This document shows, in pieces, positions 1 to 11,344 of a stretch of DNA of 64,000 nt; position 1 is the stretch's first letter, and every line of letters begins with the position of its first letter. Origin of the DNA: Otatea glauca (lineage: Eukaryota > Streptophyta > Magnoliopsida > Poales > Poaceae); the NCBI GenBank assembly GCA_036346275.1, contig CM070723.1:46516743-46580742 (forward strand), read 5' to 3'. The position numbers and the translations under genes were made by a program. Under the pieces are notes generated by a model. The model searched no databases, was not told the DNA's origin, and worked only from the letters and a program-made list of their open reading frames with translations.

Positions 1-349
1 GACTACGAGTAGAACCCGCAAAAAACTAAAAAAAAAAGGCAGGTACGGTGTCATACCATTTTGTCAATAATCTACACAAAACTCTCAACACAAATAACTC
101 AAATAAAACTGAGGTGAAATCCAAAAACAACTCTTCGGGAGTCGGGACGTAGAGAACAAGTGGGGTGTGATCTGTGCTGTGCTACTGCGTAGTATGTACT
201 GGGGCGGGGCTACTCACCAACCGTGTCGAGAGCCCGGAGCACCAGGTAGAACACGCAGACCTGCACGCACGCGCGAACCCCGAGAGGCGTCAGGACTCAC
301 AGCACGGCGACAGGCGAAACAAAGAAGTGGGAAGGGGGTGGGCACGCAC
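1..349 (-). other. Part of squalene synthase intron 1
   Basis: This is the stretch downstream (minus strand) of the exon 1 donor. No further block of the enzyme is visible in any frame, so the next exon lies beyond the left edge. It is AT-rich towards 1-130. ORFs predicted here on the plus strand have no family resemblance. Confidence 0.6.
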
Positions 350-550
350 GGCATTGCGGAGCTCCGGGCCGAGCTGCTGGATGACTAGCGCGAAGCTGCG
401 GGAGACGCGCTGCAGCATGGAGTAGGCGAACGCCCAGTGCTCCTCGGCCGGCACCTGCTTCCGCACCTGCTCCGCCGCCACCCGCAGCTTAATCAGCGCA
501 GCCGCCTCCCCCGGCTGCGCCGCCCCCAGCAACATCCCCACCAGACCCAT
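350..550 (-). CDS. SQS: Squalene synthase, exon 1 (partial gene)
   Basis: First exon of squalene synthase (farnesyl-diphosphate farnesyltransferase). The enzyme joins two farnesyl diphosphates to presqualene diphosphate and reduces this with NADPH to squalene on the ER membrane, the entry to sterols and triterpenes. The 67 codons starting at the ATG at 550 hold the family's N-terminal block: a basic helix, then HWAFAYSML, RVSRSFALVIQQL and ELRNA. The frame stops matching the family after ELRNA, where a GTGCGT donor (349-344) begins intron 1, so exon 1 ends in phase 0. Family members have about 400 residues; the exons with the Asp-rich catalytic motifs lie left of the window. The start sits in a good context (GGCGATGGG). 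The exon is intact and rich in CTG and CAG, unlike the surrounding transposons. Paralogue identity is not resolvable from 67 residues. Confidence 0.9.
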
Positions 551-743
551 CGCCTCGCCTCGCCTCCTCCTCCTGCGATCCGCCGCCGCCGGAACCGGCT
601 CCCCCTCCTGATCTCTCTGGTTTGATTTGGTTGTGTGCTTGCGTGCCCGTGTGTGTCTGTACCGTGGAGCGGATGGCTATTTCTATTGGCTTCCAGCGCG
701 TCGGGTTTTGGCTTTGGTTTGGCTCGATTCGCTCGTGCGCGTC
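551..743 (-). promoter_or_regulatory. Squalene synthase 5' leader cut by a Copia insertion
   Basis: This is the DNA between the start codon and the Copia target site (744-748). It holds a GA/GC-rich leader next to the ATG and a T-poor, G-rich block above it, with no TATA box on the minus strand. The original continuation of the promoter resumes at 7840 on the far side of the element. An AT-rich stretch at 7868-7880 reads as a TATA-like box on the minus strand about 35 bp from the insertion site. Whether the element lies in the 5' UTR or just upstream of the transcription start is inference. Confidence 0.5.
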
Positions 744-748
744 CTGTG

Positions 749-974
749 TGTTAAGAAATCCTAATAGTTCATTGGAAGGCCTCTGTGGTCCCTTAGCTAA
801 AACCCTAGAGGGGCGTTATAAAAGGAGGAAAGGGGTCCCCCTATATACAGAATTCATTAGCAATAAAGAATTCCCGCTGTTGCTCTCTCTAAACACATGT
901 CTCTCTCTCTTTCTGTTCTCCAATTCAGATCTGTTCGGGAACTCCGGACTATTCGATAGCGAGGTTCCTTAACA
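749..974 (+). repeat. 5' LTR of the Copia element
   Basis: A 226-bp LTR, TG...CA. It contains a TATA box (TATAAAAGG, 817-825) and a polyadenylation-type AATAAA (about 864). It is preceded by the CTGTG target duplication. Its promoter points away from squalene synthase. Confidence 0.95.
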
Positions 975-2573
975 CGACGCGACGAAGCTTCACGAGATCG
1001 AATTGAAAAGGTGAGAAGAGGTAGGATTTGGAGATTGAATCTAAACGCTTGTCGTTTTCTTCGCATGCATCTATCCTACGAATTTTGTACCGCTTCACAC
1101 GCGTCACGGTTACGAAGCTTCGCGATCGCTCAAAACTACTAGCACGGTTACGGTACATGTTTTTTTATCGTTCATCACGAGAGAGAAAAAAAAACGAGAT
1201 GGCGCTCGAGCGCCGCCGCCTAAGCAGCGCCAAGACGGCCGCCGGCCGTCGCCTCAGCGGCGCGACGAAACCGCCTCGGCGTTACGGCTCGCATGGCCCC
1301 GTCGCTGCCGTTAGCCCGGCCCGCTGCCGCGCGGCAAGGAAGGCTCACTGGCCGCCCGCCGCTCGCGGCCGCGCTACTCGGTCCGCCGCTCGCAGTTAGC
1401 GTGTTCGCCTCGGCCGCGGCGAAGCCGCCCCGGTCGCCTCCGCGCTGCCGCCGTCGGCCGGGCCGGCTGCGCCGCGCCAAGACGGCTCGGCCGCCCGCCG
1501 CCGATGACCTTTCGCTGCGACGCCGCGCCGGCGCTCGGCCGCCAAACTCCGCGCCAAGAAGAAGCGCACCCGACGCCGCGACGGCCGCCACCACGCGACG
1601 CCGCGACGAAGGCGACCACCGCGCGCGATCGCACGGTCTTGCCGGTCGCGCCGCCACCTCGCCGGCTAGCCGCGCTCCGCCGGCTCGAAGTCCGCCGACG
1701 CCGCCGCCTTGCTCGGCAACAACCCGGTCGGTGCCGCTTGCGCTTGCGGCGGCCGGCGCCGACCACCGCCGCCACACTCGGCCATTGCTCGGCCCGGCTC
1801 GGCCTCGGCGTCCGCTGCCGTCGCCTCGATCCGCGGCGCCACCGTCGACTTAGGCGTCGCGGACCAGACCTCCGGCCGAAGCGGTGCCGTGGCTCTCCGG
1901 CGCCGACACGCCACGGCCGCGCATGCGCTGCGTCGGCCCGCCGAGCTCGCCCGGCCGCCACGCCGCGCCGCCCGCCTCCACGGCTCGCGAGCCACCTCGC
2001 CTCGGCACTTCGGCCACTGGCCGCTGGGAGCCTCGGGCGCCATCGCGCGCCGCCTAAAGCCCTCCGCCGCCGCCGCCGGTTGAGCTCGCTCGCGCCGCGC
2101 CGCACGCATGGAAGGAAAAGGCGATGGCCTCGTGCGCAAAAGAAAGAAGCAAACGACGGGAAGAAATGGCGCAGAAAAAAAAAGGGTGGCGGCTAGGGAA
2201 ACCCTAGCCGCGTGCGTGCGTCGTGCGTTTGGGCGAAAGGAACGGCAAGGCCAGTTGGTATCGTAGGAAAAGAAAGAGAAAAAGAAAAGAAAAGAAAAGA
2301 AAAGGGAAAGAAAAAGAAAAAGAAAGAGAAAAAAAGGAGAAAAATTGCAGAAAATTTTGAAAAATTGCCAGAAAATCAAGAAGATTTATTTGGCTCTGTT
2401 TTTAATTTTTCTAGCTTTATTCTCTGCATTTATGAATATTCTTTATGAAATTTTGAATCCTTTGCTTTATTTTATATAATGCAATGCATATGAATTTATT
2501 TTTCTGCACTTTATGCCTTTTGCAACCATTTTCTATCAGATTACACGCAGAATCTAAACGTAATTTTGAAATC
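975..2573 (+). other. Untranslated leader of the Copia element, very GC-rich core
   Basis: This 1.6 kb lies between the 5' LTR and gag. From about 1190 to 2110 it is extremely GC-rich, with long Arg/Ala/Pro-rich open frames on both strands that look like composition effects, not genes. It is followed by a polypurine run of AAAAG repeats (about 2265-2345) and an AT-rich stretch up to the gag start. No obvious tRNA primer-binding site of the usual TGGTATCAGAGC type follows the LTR. Confidence 0.55.
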
Positions 2574-3606
2574 ATGCGGATGTCCGGCATTGTGAATCGT
2601 GAGTTTGAAGAATCGCCCCGCAGTCGTAACTACCTCACTTGGGCATCGGACGTAAAGATTGTTCTTGGGGCAAGAAGCTCGTTCAATGATTGGTCTAGGG
2701 TCCTCGCGGGGACGCAAAACCTACCACCGAGCGAACGATCAAGCTCTACATTTTCTCGTGCATCACCTCTCGGCCACTCTAAAGAATGAATATATGGTCG
2801 AGGAGAGTGCACTTGAGCTTTGGACCGCACTTAAGCGGTTCGAAAAGCTCAAGTACACCATCTTGCCCCAAGCAAGCAAGATTGGGTACGCTGAGGTTTG
2901 CGGACTTCGAGCAGTGGCGAGTACAACCGCTTTGCATGTAATTTGTACCAATCTCTCTATGTGGCAAGAAGATCACCGATGAAGAGAAGATTGAGAAAAC
3001 TCTCTACCTTCCACCCTAATGCTATCCAGAGTGCACGCGACTATCGTCGGACGCATACAAGGAGTATAGCGAATCGATTGATGTAATGCAAGTTATGGAA
3101 TCGCAAGACGATGTTCTACGCAAGAACTATGTCTCGCACCACCGACGAGGCACCGCATCAAGTCAATGCCAACAGCTACAAGGTGAGAAAGCCCACTCAT
3201 AGAAAGAAGGGCAAGTGGTGGAAAAGAGAGACCCTGTGCCAAAGGAAAGTCCAAAGCCCCGTGAAGAGGATGACAAAGAAAAGACGACGCCAAGCCGTAT
3301 GGACAGCAGAACAGCACGTGCTTCAAGTGTGGCACTTGGGGACATTGGTCGAAGATATGTCGAGAATCCAAAGAAGCGATCAACGCATATCAGGCTAAGA
3401 AGAAGGCAAAGGAAAATGCCCCCGCAGAGGCGCACTTCGCCAACATCGGTGAAGATGATGTCATGGATGTAGACACCCCACTTGCCTCATCCTCACAGAA
3501 TAGCCTGGACATCGATGCTGCAGCCATTATTATGGCAAATGAAGAGAAAACTTCTGCAGATGATATAGAAGCAGAAATTAATGCATATTTTACAGATTCT
3601 GTTTAA
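2574..3606 (+). pseudogene. Copia gag (frameshifted)
   Basis: Nucleocapsid/capsid polyprotein of the element. The start at 2574 reads into NYLTWASDVKIVLGA, a conserved Copia gag N-terminus. Then come blocks matching LHFLVHHL, LKNEYMVEESALELW and the STFHPNAIQSAR region. A CCHC zinc knuckle (CFKCGTWGHWSKIC) lies near 3320-3360, followed by an acidic tail that stops at 3604-3606. Several single-base indels shift the frame between these blocks (for example around 2680-2760 and 2900-2960), so no single ORF spans gag. Some breaks may be assembly errors, since they fall where CTG/CAG codons are expected. Confidence 0.85.
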
Positions 3607-3810
3607 TGCATTTCTTTTAGATTATGGTTGTTAGCATTTTTTTTTCTTTGAATAAAGGATTGTAAGCTCTAGAAGAGCATACTTCTTTCATGAATAAATA
3701 CGTAATTTATTCTTTATTCCAGTATTCTTCAATTTTGCAAGTAATATTTGGATTGTTTTTGCCTCTATCTGATTAGAATTATATTTCTTTTATCTAGAAA
3801 TCGTAGCGCC

Positions 3811-5100
3811 CAAATGGAAGAGATATGCATTGTTGATGAGTGGCACAACAAATACCATCTTAAGAGAGTCTAAGTATTTCCAATGATCACGAAGAACGCT
3901 GGAAAGATTACTACGATCGCAGAAGCGACTCATATGTAATCGGCTCAGAAGAGCCACTATTATATTGCCTATGGGTACAACTTTGGTAATTGAAGAAGCC
4001 CTTTGTACCTCGAATCAACGCGCACTCTCTTAAGCTTTAAAGACATCCGCGCCAATGGTTTTCACGTAGAAACCAATGAAGAAAATGGCAAAGAATACTT
4101 GTGCATTGTGAAGCACGCGGTATGTGGAAAAATGGTATTAGAAAAATGTCCTCATATGAATGGGTTGTACTACACGAATATTCATGCACCAAGTGTATAC
4201 TTCCTTGAAGACTGCTTTTAGAAGCTCGAGTTATTTTCTTTATGGCATGGTAGATTAGGTCATCCTGGTCTTAGAATGATGAGAAATATAGTGAACAACT
4301 CACAAGGTCATGGCATTAACGTTAAAAATTTCCGAATCATGAAGATTTTGTGTGCCTGCATGTGCCACGGAAATTAATAACTAGACCCTCTGTCATGAAA
4401 GTGCAAAGTGAAATCCTGCATTCCGAACGCATCCAGGGGATATTTGCGGTCCGATTCAGCCCCTGTCAGGGCCGTTTCGATACTTTATGGTGCTCATCGA
4501 TGCTTCCTCGAAATGGTCGCATGTATGCTTGTTGTCAACAAGAAACCATGCTTTTGCAAAAGCTGATCTCGCAGATCATAAGAATTAAGAATGCTTTCCC
4601 CGATCATCGCGTGAAGTCCATTAGAATGGACAATGCCGAGAATTTACTTCAAAGGCATTTGATGATTATTGCACAAAGAACGGGGATAGCAGATTGAGCA
4701 CTGCATCGCACGCCCATACGCAGAATGGACTAGCGAAGCACTAATAAAGAGGATTAAGTTTATTGCCGCACCGCTTTTGCAGAGTTGTAACTTGCCCAAC
4801 ACTTGTTGGGGACACGCATCTCGCACGCAGCGGCTCTTATCAATTTTTGCACCGTCGGCCTACAACATCCATTCTCCTATGCGGCTTGTGCACGGATCAT
4901 CCCAAGATCTCCCATCTTAGAAAATTTGGGTGTATGGTATATGTACCTATACCACCCTCGTGATCGCAATGGGCCCTCTCCGCAAGTCCGGGATATCGTT
5001 GGTTATGAGAGTGCATCCATAATCGTATTTGGAACCCATGATCGAGACTTGCATCTGACCGATTCACGATTGCATCTTTGACGAGGATCGTTTCCGTCAT
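3811..5100 (+). pseudogene. Copia pol: protease and integrase region (broken)
   Basis: Protease resemblance begins near 3818 with a Cys-(Ile/Leu)-Val-Asp-Ser-type catalytic block, broken by a one-base insertion. It runs through an LLSFKDIRANGFHVETNEENG block (about 4027-4084). The pre-integrase zinc region follows at about 4237-4330 (LWHGRLGHPGLRMMRN). The integrase core has the MDNAENL-type catalytic Asp segment near 4627 and the downstream PYAQNG motif near 4713. At least five frame changes are needed. In Copia the integrase precedes reverse transcriptase, as here. No functional product is expected. Confidence 0.8.
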
Positions 5101-5829
5101 TAGGGGAGGAAATCAACCTTTGGATGAAAATGCCGGAAATCATATGGCATTCCACCGATCCCGCACATGACCCAGACTAATGAAGCAAATCAAGAAGTCC
5201 GAAGATAATTGATTTGCGAATTTAGCGAATGAACCGCCTAATCATTTTTGTGATCCAAGGGCGTGGTTAAGTCGCATGTACCCGCAAGGAATGCACCGAG
5301 AGGCGGAAATACCAAAGAAAATAGAATGTATCCTCAACCTGCTCAGAGGCCTCAAAGAAAGAGAGCAGTAACTGCTCCTCAAACCCAAAGTACCCGGAGA
5401 CGCCCGAGAAAATCAAGCAGAGGACTTACCACAACCAATCACGAAAATGCCCCAAGGAAAGAAGGGAGCAGTTGAGACTGCACCGAAAGAAGCCAATGGA
5501 AAAGGCAATTCCAGACTTGAATCTTCCACTCGCAGAAGCCACGGAAATAATGTGTGCGCACACATAGGCGATGAAAAGCTAAAGGAACTTGCTCTGCGAT
5601 AGGGAAAAGCGCGAAGAGCAAGTAGAAGTGCATGAAGCACCCCATGAAGAAATGGCCATAAACTTTGTAATAACGGAGAATCCTGAATAGAGCAACGACC
5701 AACGTTGATGCATACTTGCAAAGAAGATTGCCTCGATCATTGATCATGATCCCGAGCTCGCATCTCGCAGAGTGCAAGAAAAGCTAGATTGGGAAGAATG
5801 GAAAAGGCAATCATCTGCAGAGTTAGTCT

Positions 5830-7330
5830 CTCGAACAAGAGAGAGGTGTTTGTTCAGTGCCGCACACCTCCCATATAAACCCCGTGAGGTCACAAATGGG
5901 TCTTTGTTCTAAGAGGAATGAAAACAACGGTTGTAAGGTACAAAGCAAGGCTTGTAGCTCAAGGTTTCACTCAACGCCCCGGAGTTGATTATGAAGAAAC
6001 CTATTCTCCGGCCATGGGAGGAATTACCTTTAGATATTTGATCTCAATGGCATCAACTTGAAGTTGAGAATGAAGTTAATGGATGTTGTCACAAGATACC
6101 AGATGGAAACTTGGATTCGAGATATACATGAAAGTACCTAAGGAATCCTATCCCAACCAAGACGGAGCAAATAGAAACACATGCAAAGTGTGAAATTGGA
6201 GAAATCACTTGTATGGGTCAAGATCCAGAAGAATGTGGTACAATCGCTGAGTGACTTTCTCTGCAAGAAAGGCTACACAAACAATGAAGATTGTCCATGT
6301 GTGTTTATACAACGATCCCGAATGGATTTCGATAATCTCCGTTTATGTAGATGACTTGAACATCATTGGGACGGATGAAGAAATTGAAGAGGCATGCTCA
6401 TACTTGAAGTCCGAGTTTGAAATGAAAGATTTGGGTAAAACCAAGTTTTGTTTAGGCTTGCGGCTTGAACATGTCCAAGGAGGAATCTTGGTACATCAAT
6501 CAACCTACACACGTAAAGTGTTGGAAAGGTTTGGTTTTGAAAAAGCATATCCTGCAAAGACTCCAATGGTGGAAGGTCACTCCAAGCGCACCTAGACCCA
6601 TACTGCACCTAGAGAAGAGGGGAGGAAGTCCCGGGAGCAGAATTCCCATATCCGAGTTCAATTGGAGCGCCATGTACCTTATGAATAGCACTAGACCGGA
6701 CATTGCGTGTCATTTGTGAATTTGCTAGCTCGAGACAAAGGCGTAACCCACCAAAAGGCATTGGAAAGGGATCAAGGACATCTTCCGTTACCTCCAAGGA
6801 AGCAAAGATCTCGCCTGCATTTTTGTAAGAAACAATGAATTGAATTTGGTTGGCTATGCCGATGTCGGGTATTTATCGACCGCATACCGGCAAGTCCCAA
6901 ACCGCTATGTTTTCCTATGTGGAGGAACAAAGCAATTTCTTGGAAGTCGTCTAAGGCACTCTTGTCTCGACGCCGACAAACCACTCGAAATCATCGCTTG
7001 TATGAAGCATCTCGTGAATGTGCATGGCTCGGAAGAATGGTTCACCACATCCGTAAGTCATGTGGTTTGAACATTGAGCAAACTCCCACAATTATTTATG
7101 AAGATAATGCGACTTGTGTTGCCCAAGCACGGATGGGTTATGTGAAGAGCAATCTCACGAAGCATATCAACCCCAAGTTCTTCTATGCTCACAAATTGCA
7201 TAAGATGAACGAGATCAAGATATTGCATACTAAGTCATGTGAAAATCTTGCGATTTGTTCACTAAATCACTCCCAAGATCTACCTTTGAAAGGTGCGTGA
7301 AAGGAATTGGGATGATGAGACTTAGAGAAG
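5830..7330 (+). pseudogene. Copia pol: reverse transcriptase and RNase H (broken)
   Basis: The first part (about 5900-6060) resembles the start of the Copia reverse transcriptase domain (KARLVAQGF-like, then a TYSP-like block) in shifting frames. The longest open stretch (6251-6595) carries the catalytic YVDD at about 6343-6354, then DLGKTKFCLGL and TYTRKVLERFGF. RNase H follows, with a NLVGYADVGY block near 6841, a YEDNATCVAQA block near 7100, KHINPKFFYAHKL near 7160, and a C-terminal end near 7330. Stops and indels separate the segments. Confidence 0.85.
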
Positions 7331-7591
7331 TGCAGATTTCGGGGAGATATTTCACATACTCCCACATGAATCTCAAGATGAATTATGAATACCCAACATG
7401 AATCTCAAGATTAGCAATTGAAGTTGGGAGAATTGTACTCTTTTTCCTTAGCAAGTTTTTCATGAAGTTTTCTTGCGTAAGGTTTTAACGAGGCAATTCG
7501 TGCAACATAGTAGCGTATGCTATGTACTCTTTCTCCAAGTATTTTTCCCACTGGGTTTTTCCGAGTTTTTGACGATATGCATCTCAAGCAA

Positions 7592-7607
7592 AGGGCCCAA
7601 GGGGGAG
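7592..7607 (+). other. Polypurine tract of the Copia element
   Basis: A purine-rich run with a GGGGGAG end immediately precedes the 3' LTR. This is the expected plus-strand primer site. Confidence 0.75.
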
Positions 7608-7834
7608 TGTTAAGAAACCCTAATAGCCCATTGGAAGGCCCATGTGGTCCCTTAGCCAAAACCCTAGAGGAGCGCTATAAAAGGAGGAAGGGGGTCCCCC
7701 CTATGTACAGAATTCATTAGCAATAAAGAATTCCCGCTGTTGCTCTCCCTAAACACGTGTCTCTCTCTCTTTCTGTTCTCCAATTTAGATCTGTTCGGGA
7801 ACCCCGGACTATTCAATAGCGAGGTTCCTTAACA
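7608..7834 (+). repeat. 3' LTR of the Copia element
   Basis: A 227-bp LTR with the same ends as the 5' copy, followed by target duplication CTGTG. Where the two LTRs differ by C/T, the 5' copy usually has T, consistent with deamination of methylated cytosines. Confidence 0.95.
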
Positions 7835-7839
7835 CTGTG

Positions 7840-9587
7840 AACGTGTAAGTAATACGTTCTTTATTAATATTATATAAATAAATTATAGGTAAAAAATACA
7901 TAAATAACATTATGTCACAGTTTGAAATGCCCTACGTAAATGAAGCATATATATATATAGGGTAATTTCAACTTGTACGACACATGTACGAATGTGTGCC
8001 TTCTTTATGGTGATGTTTAGGGAAATCGCCTTGTACGTAAGTTTATTTTTAAGTAGTGGATTAGTTATTAAGTCTCAAATGAGTAGCATTAACATCAGAT
8101 TATCTATCAAAATCATCGACAAGTATGAGTAAAACAAGTAGTTTTCAAAATACACTATGGAGAAAATGTTCCACAAACAGGTGCAGAAGGGGTTGATTTG
8201 TGTGATTTTTTATATATGACGACTAGCCTGTCAGGTGCAAAGCAACGTCCATATGGTATTGTTATGAGATGGTTGTATCGGTTGTTCTTGCTGAACTGTA
8301 CATTGCACAAACTGAAGTTGCATGAGATTGCTTCTATGGCATGACAACGCACATACTAGGAGTTAGTGGAATTGAACAGCAAAGGAGCAAGAATGGCCAT
8401 TGAGAAAGTCCCTCTGGATCATATGACACAAGAAGATGCTATTGGTGCTAATGCCGAAGAAGTTGGCCAATCAAGCCACATGTTTCCCTTGCTACAAAGA
8501 GTGACCTCATCATGGAGCCGTACAACGAGGTGACTTCACTGGTGTCTCGAATTGAGATAGGATAGATCTGTCGACAGATGAGATGAGAGCGACAGATGAG
8601 ATGAGAGCCACGCTTGGTGGGATCATGGACAAGGTCAAGTGCATCGTTCTTGCTGGCATCGTGCAAGATGCCAAGGGATGACGTCTTGTAGGCGCTGCCA
8701 TGTTCTTCCATGGTATGTGACCAAGGGGTTATCCACAGCACACTGACACTCCCACCCATGTCTCCTCTATACATGGTGGGGGCTCTACCTGGCATCGTCT
8801 CACCCTTACTCCATTCTTAGTACGATTATTTTAATTGTTTTATGCAATCTTCCGCATGACGTTTTGTACTAATGACTACTTATTTCCACAAAACCATTGT
8901 TCCACAAGAGTCCTCATTACGCTCAGATGTATCTATGTATACTTTTTTTTACTCCTTATTGCATTTGCCTGACTTTGGGAACACATTTCAAGTGTACCAT
9001 GTCTTCCTTGTGGGCCTGCATCCACAGGTTCATGTCTATAGGGACAACACGATAGGTCGTAGGACCTAGATGAAGAATGACACGATAGGCCATTGGACGC
9101 ATGCGAAGGACGATGTTTTAGTGGACGACTGGTTGGCTAAGCCTCCAGGGGATTCAGCTGTCCATGTACTAGGGCTTCACAACTCTCTGCTGTGCCAAAA
9201 TCGAGCCATCTGACCCAGCACGACGTTGTGACTCTCGCACCACATGCTTTCCCATCCAGGTCATGGTAGGACCTAACCATTGGACCTACACATCAGGTCA
9301 TGCGCATTGACCTAAGGATGGGGCCACTCGTTGGGTAGCACCTAAGAGGAAATGCTGGTAGAGTTTCTATATTTTTCCACATGCTATGATATTTGTATTG
9401 TTATGCTTCTCTTTGTTTTGGTTTTTTTGTAAACTTGTTCCATTACATCTGGTTAGTTTAGCACTGCAACACAAGGTGTGTGGTACATGATTTTCTCTAT
9501 GACTATGATTAACTTCCCCTACTCAGCAGCACGCTAATGAGGTAATGCTAATATTACGTATCACGACAAAGCGAGTCTATAGCCTTT
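7840..9587. other. Upstream region of squalene synthase, no gene recognised
   Basis: This is the pre-insertion continuation of the squalene synthase upstream region. It has AT-rich stretches with a (TA)n run at about 7950-7962 and TATA-like sequence at 7868-7880. An 18-bp unit is duplicated in tandem at 8573-8608. Short ORFs on both strands (8448-8795, 8872-9069) resemble no family I know. I see no RNA gene. Confidence 0.4.
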
Positions 9588-9722
9588 TCAATTAGAAATG
9601 ACAACACTATGTCACCTCCTTTTATAGCCTGAAGTAACAACACTCTGACCAGCCCTTTTTCAGACTGAGATGATAGTACACTACCACCAGCTTTTCAGAC
9701 CTAAATGACCTCACCTTGCTTG
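9588..9722. repeat. Degenerate tandem array of a roughly 30-bp unit (copy A)
   Basis: About four diverged copies of a unit containing a 'TGACAACACT...AGCCTTTTTCAGAC' type pattern. The same unit occurs again at 10917-11050. Confidence 0.5.
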
Positions 9723-10916
9723 CGGCACACTTTATGTGCCTCAAGTCCAATCCTCACATTCAAGAGGACCTATAAAGTGTCACATGCAAAGAACCCATGT
9801 ATCTCCAACAAACTCCTTCAATCACAACATGGTGAACAAAGCATTTAGTTCAAGACGAGAGAGGGGACAACAGGCATGCACTAGGGAACGAGGTCATGAC
9901 CCTTATCTATAAGACACACACATATATGGTCCTTTAGAACCCGACCTCACAAGCCCTAATCTTCCTCTCAAAACCAGGAAATTCTACACCCCTAGAAATT
10001 TCCTCTGTGACTACCCACACATCCCCAAGCCTTGGCCACAAGGCAACCATAAACTCAACACGGTGGTCCAGGTTTTCAACGACGAGGGAAACCCAAAACA
10101 TCAATTATTTCGTTGCCTTCTATTCATCTATACCCCTTTATAATGCACCTAAGCATTCTTTTCTACGTCCACCCCAAATAATGCACCCCACTAGAGATGG
10201 CACAACCTTCATGCACCCAATAAACGTCCCGTAAACTTGCCTCCATCAAAATTAACCTCTCGATCTTTCCTCACTTTACTCACCCACATCCGATGGCCAT
10301 TGTTTAATGTGTCTAACTCATCCCTGTGGCCCACAACAGATCTCCCTCCACCTCCAGCATCATCTCAAGGAAAAGGAAACAAATATCTTGGAATTAAGGA
10401 AAAGGAAACAAACGTTCTAGAAAAGGAAAAGGCCATATATTACGTGCTGGGAAAAAGAAACCGGAAGACAGGGCACTATACTAGTGGTTAGTAGTTCATT
10501 TTATATATGTATTTCCACGCATGCATCATTATATTACTCATAATCACCTTGTCTTCCTTATGGACCACGGATTTCAAATTTACCGAGTGGGTGGATCAAC
10601 CGTACCCAATATATGCCCATATTTGCATCCACACTCTCCGGATCTACCTAGATGAGTTGCAGGAGTAGATCTAGACAGAGAGGATCAACAACGACGAGCT
10701 CTGTAGACAGAGGATCAGGGAGAGCACCAATGAAGATTAATTGTAGTGAATTTTGTTGGGTCGTGTGTCTTGATATTTGTACCATAGGTATAACCGATAA
10801 AATATGCACTCAAACAAACCCTACGTGCCATGTAACTCCATCAATATTTCACCTATTTTGATTGAATTTACTATAACATGCTATGCCACCTTTTATGGCT
10901 GAATTAACAACACATA
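9723..10916. other. Intergenic stretch, no gene recognised
   Basis: A C-rich/A-rich sequence with short open frames only. A CTATAAA at about 9768 and a downstream ATG at 9829 resemble a promoter-start pair, but the frame opened is short and matches nothing I know. Confidence 0.3.
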
Positions 10917-11050
10917 CCAATTTTTCTCAATAAATTAATAACACGTACTAGCTTTTCTCAGTGATTTTATAGCTTACACCAACTTTTCTCGGTGAATTGA
11001 CAACACGCACTAACTTTTCTCAGTGATTTGACAACTCACTAGCCTTTTTT
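10917..11050. repeat. Degenerate tandem array of a roughly 30-bp unit (copy B)
   Basis: Four to five diverged units of the form 'ACTTTTCTCAGTGATTTGAC' plus 'AACACGCACTA', in the same orientation as the array at 9588-9722. They could be subterminal repeats of an unrecognised DNA transposon spanning both arrays. Confidence 0.55.
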
Positions 11051-11339
11051 GTGCCCAAAGATTCCTCCTTGTAGATGTGAGTGCACTTTTATTCACTAAA
11101 TTTACTCCCGACACTATACACTAACTGCCTATAAAAATAGGTCACTCCACCACCATAGCCAACACTCTACTCAAGCTAATATCAAAAACAGGGAGAGTGG
11201 AGAAGAGAGGTAGAGGACCTCATTCCACAAGGGTTGGGGATGTTAGAGTATGAAAAGATACTTCGGAGGCCAAAATGGGTTGCTAACTAGGTGGGAACCT
11301 ACCCTGATTCTTCTTCCAATGATGCACCTGTCCAAAAGA
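11051..11339. other. Intergenic stretch with a TATA-like box
   Basis: Contains CTATAAAAATAGG at about 11130, a good plant TATA sequence on the plus strand. No downstream coding frame survives because a solo LTR begins at 11345. Confidence 0.3.
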
Positions 11340-11344
11340 GTTTC

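Larger units (their letters stand above)
749..7834 (+). mobile_element. Copia-superfamily LTR retrotransposon, full-length structure
   Basis: A 7,086-bp element bounded by 226/227-bp LTRs that begin TGTTAAG and end CCTTAACA, with a perfect 5-bp target duplication CTGTG (744-748 and 7835-7839). Domain order on the plus strand is gag, protease, integrase, reverse transcriptase, RNase H, which is diagnostic of Copia. All frames are interrupted by indels, so no intact polyprotein is encoded as assembled. The LTRs differ at 15 of about 226 positions (14 transitions) plus one indel. It is inserted head to head with squalene synthase. Confidence 0.95.

Noticed and set aside
1220..2196. Long Arg/Pro/Ala-rich open frames on both strands
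   Set aside because: They overlap each other and arise from extreme GC content, with no recognised domain. Kept as a composition finding only.
9768..9900. Promoter-like CTATAAA with downstream ATG, considered as a seed storage protein gene start
   Set aside because: The frame is short and has no signal peptide or repeats of that family.
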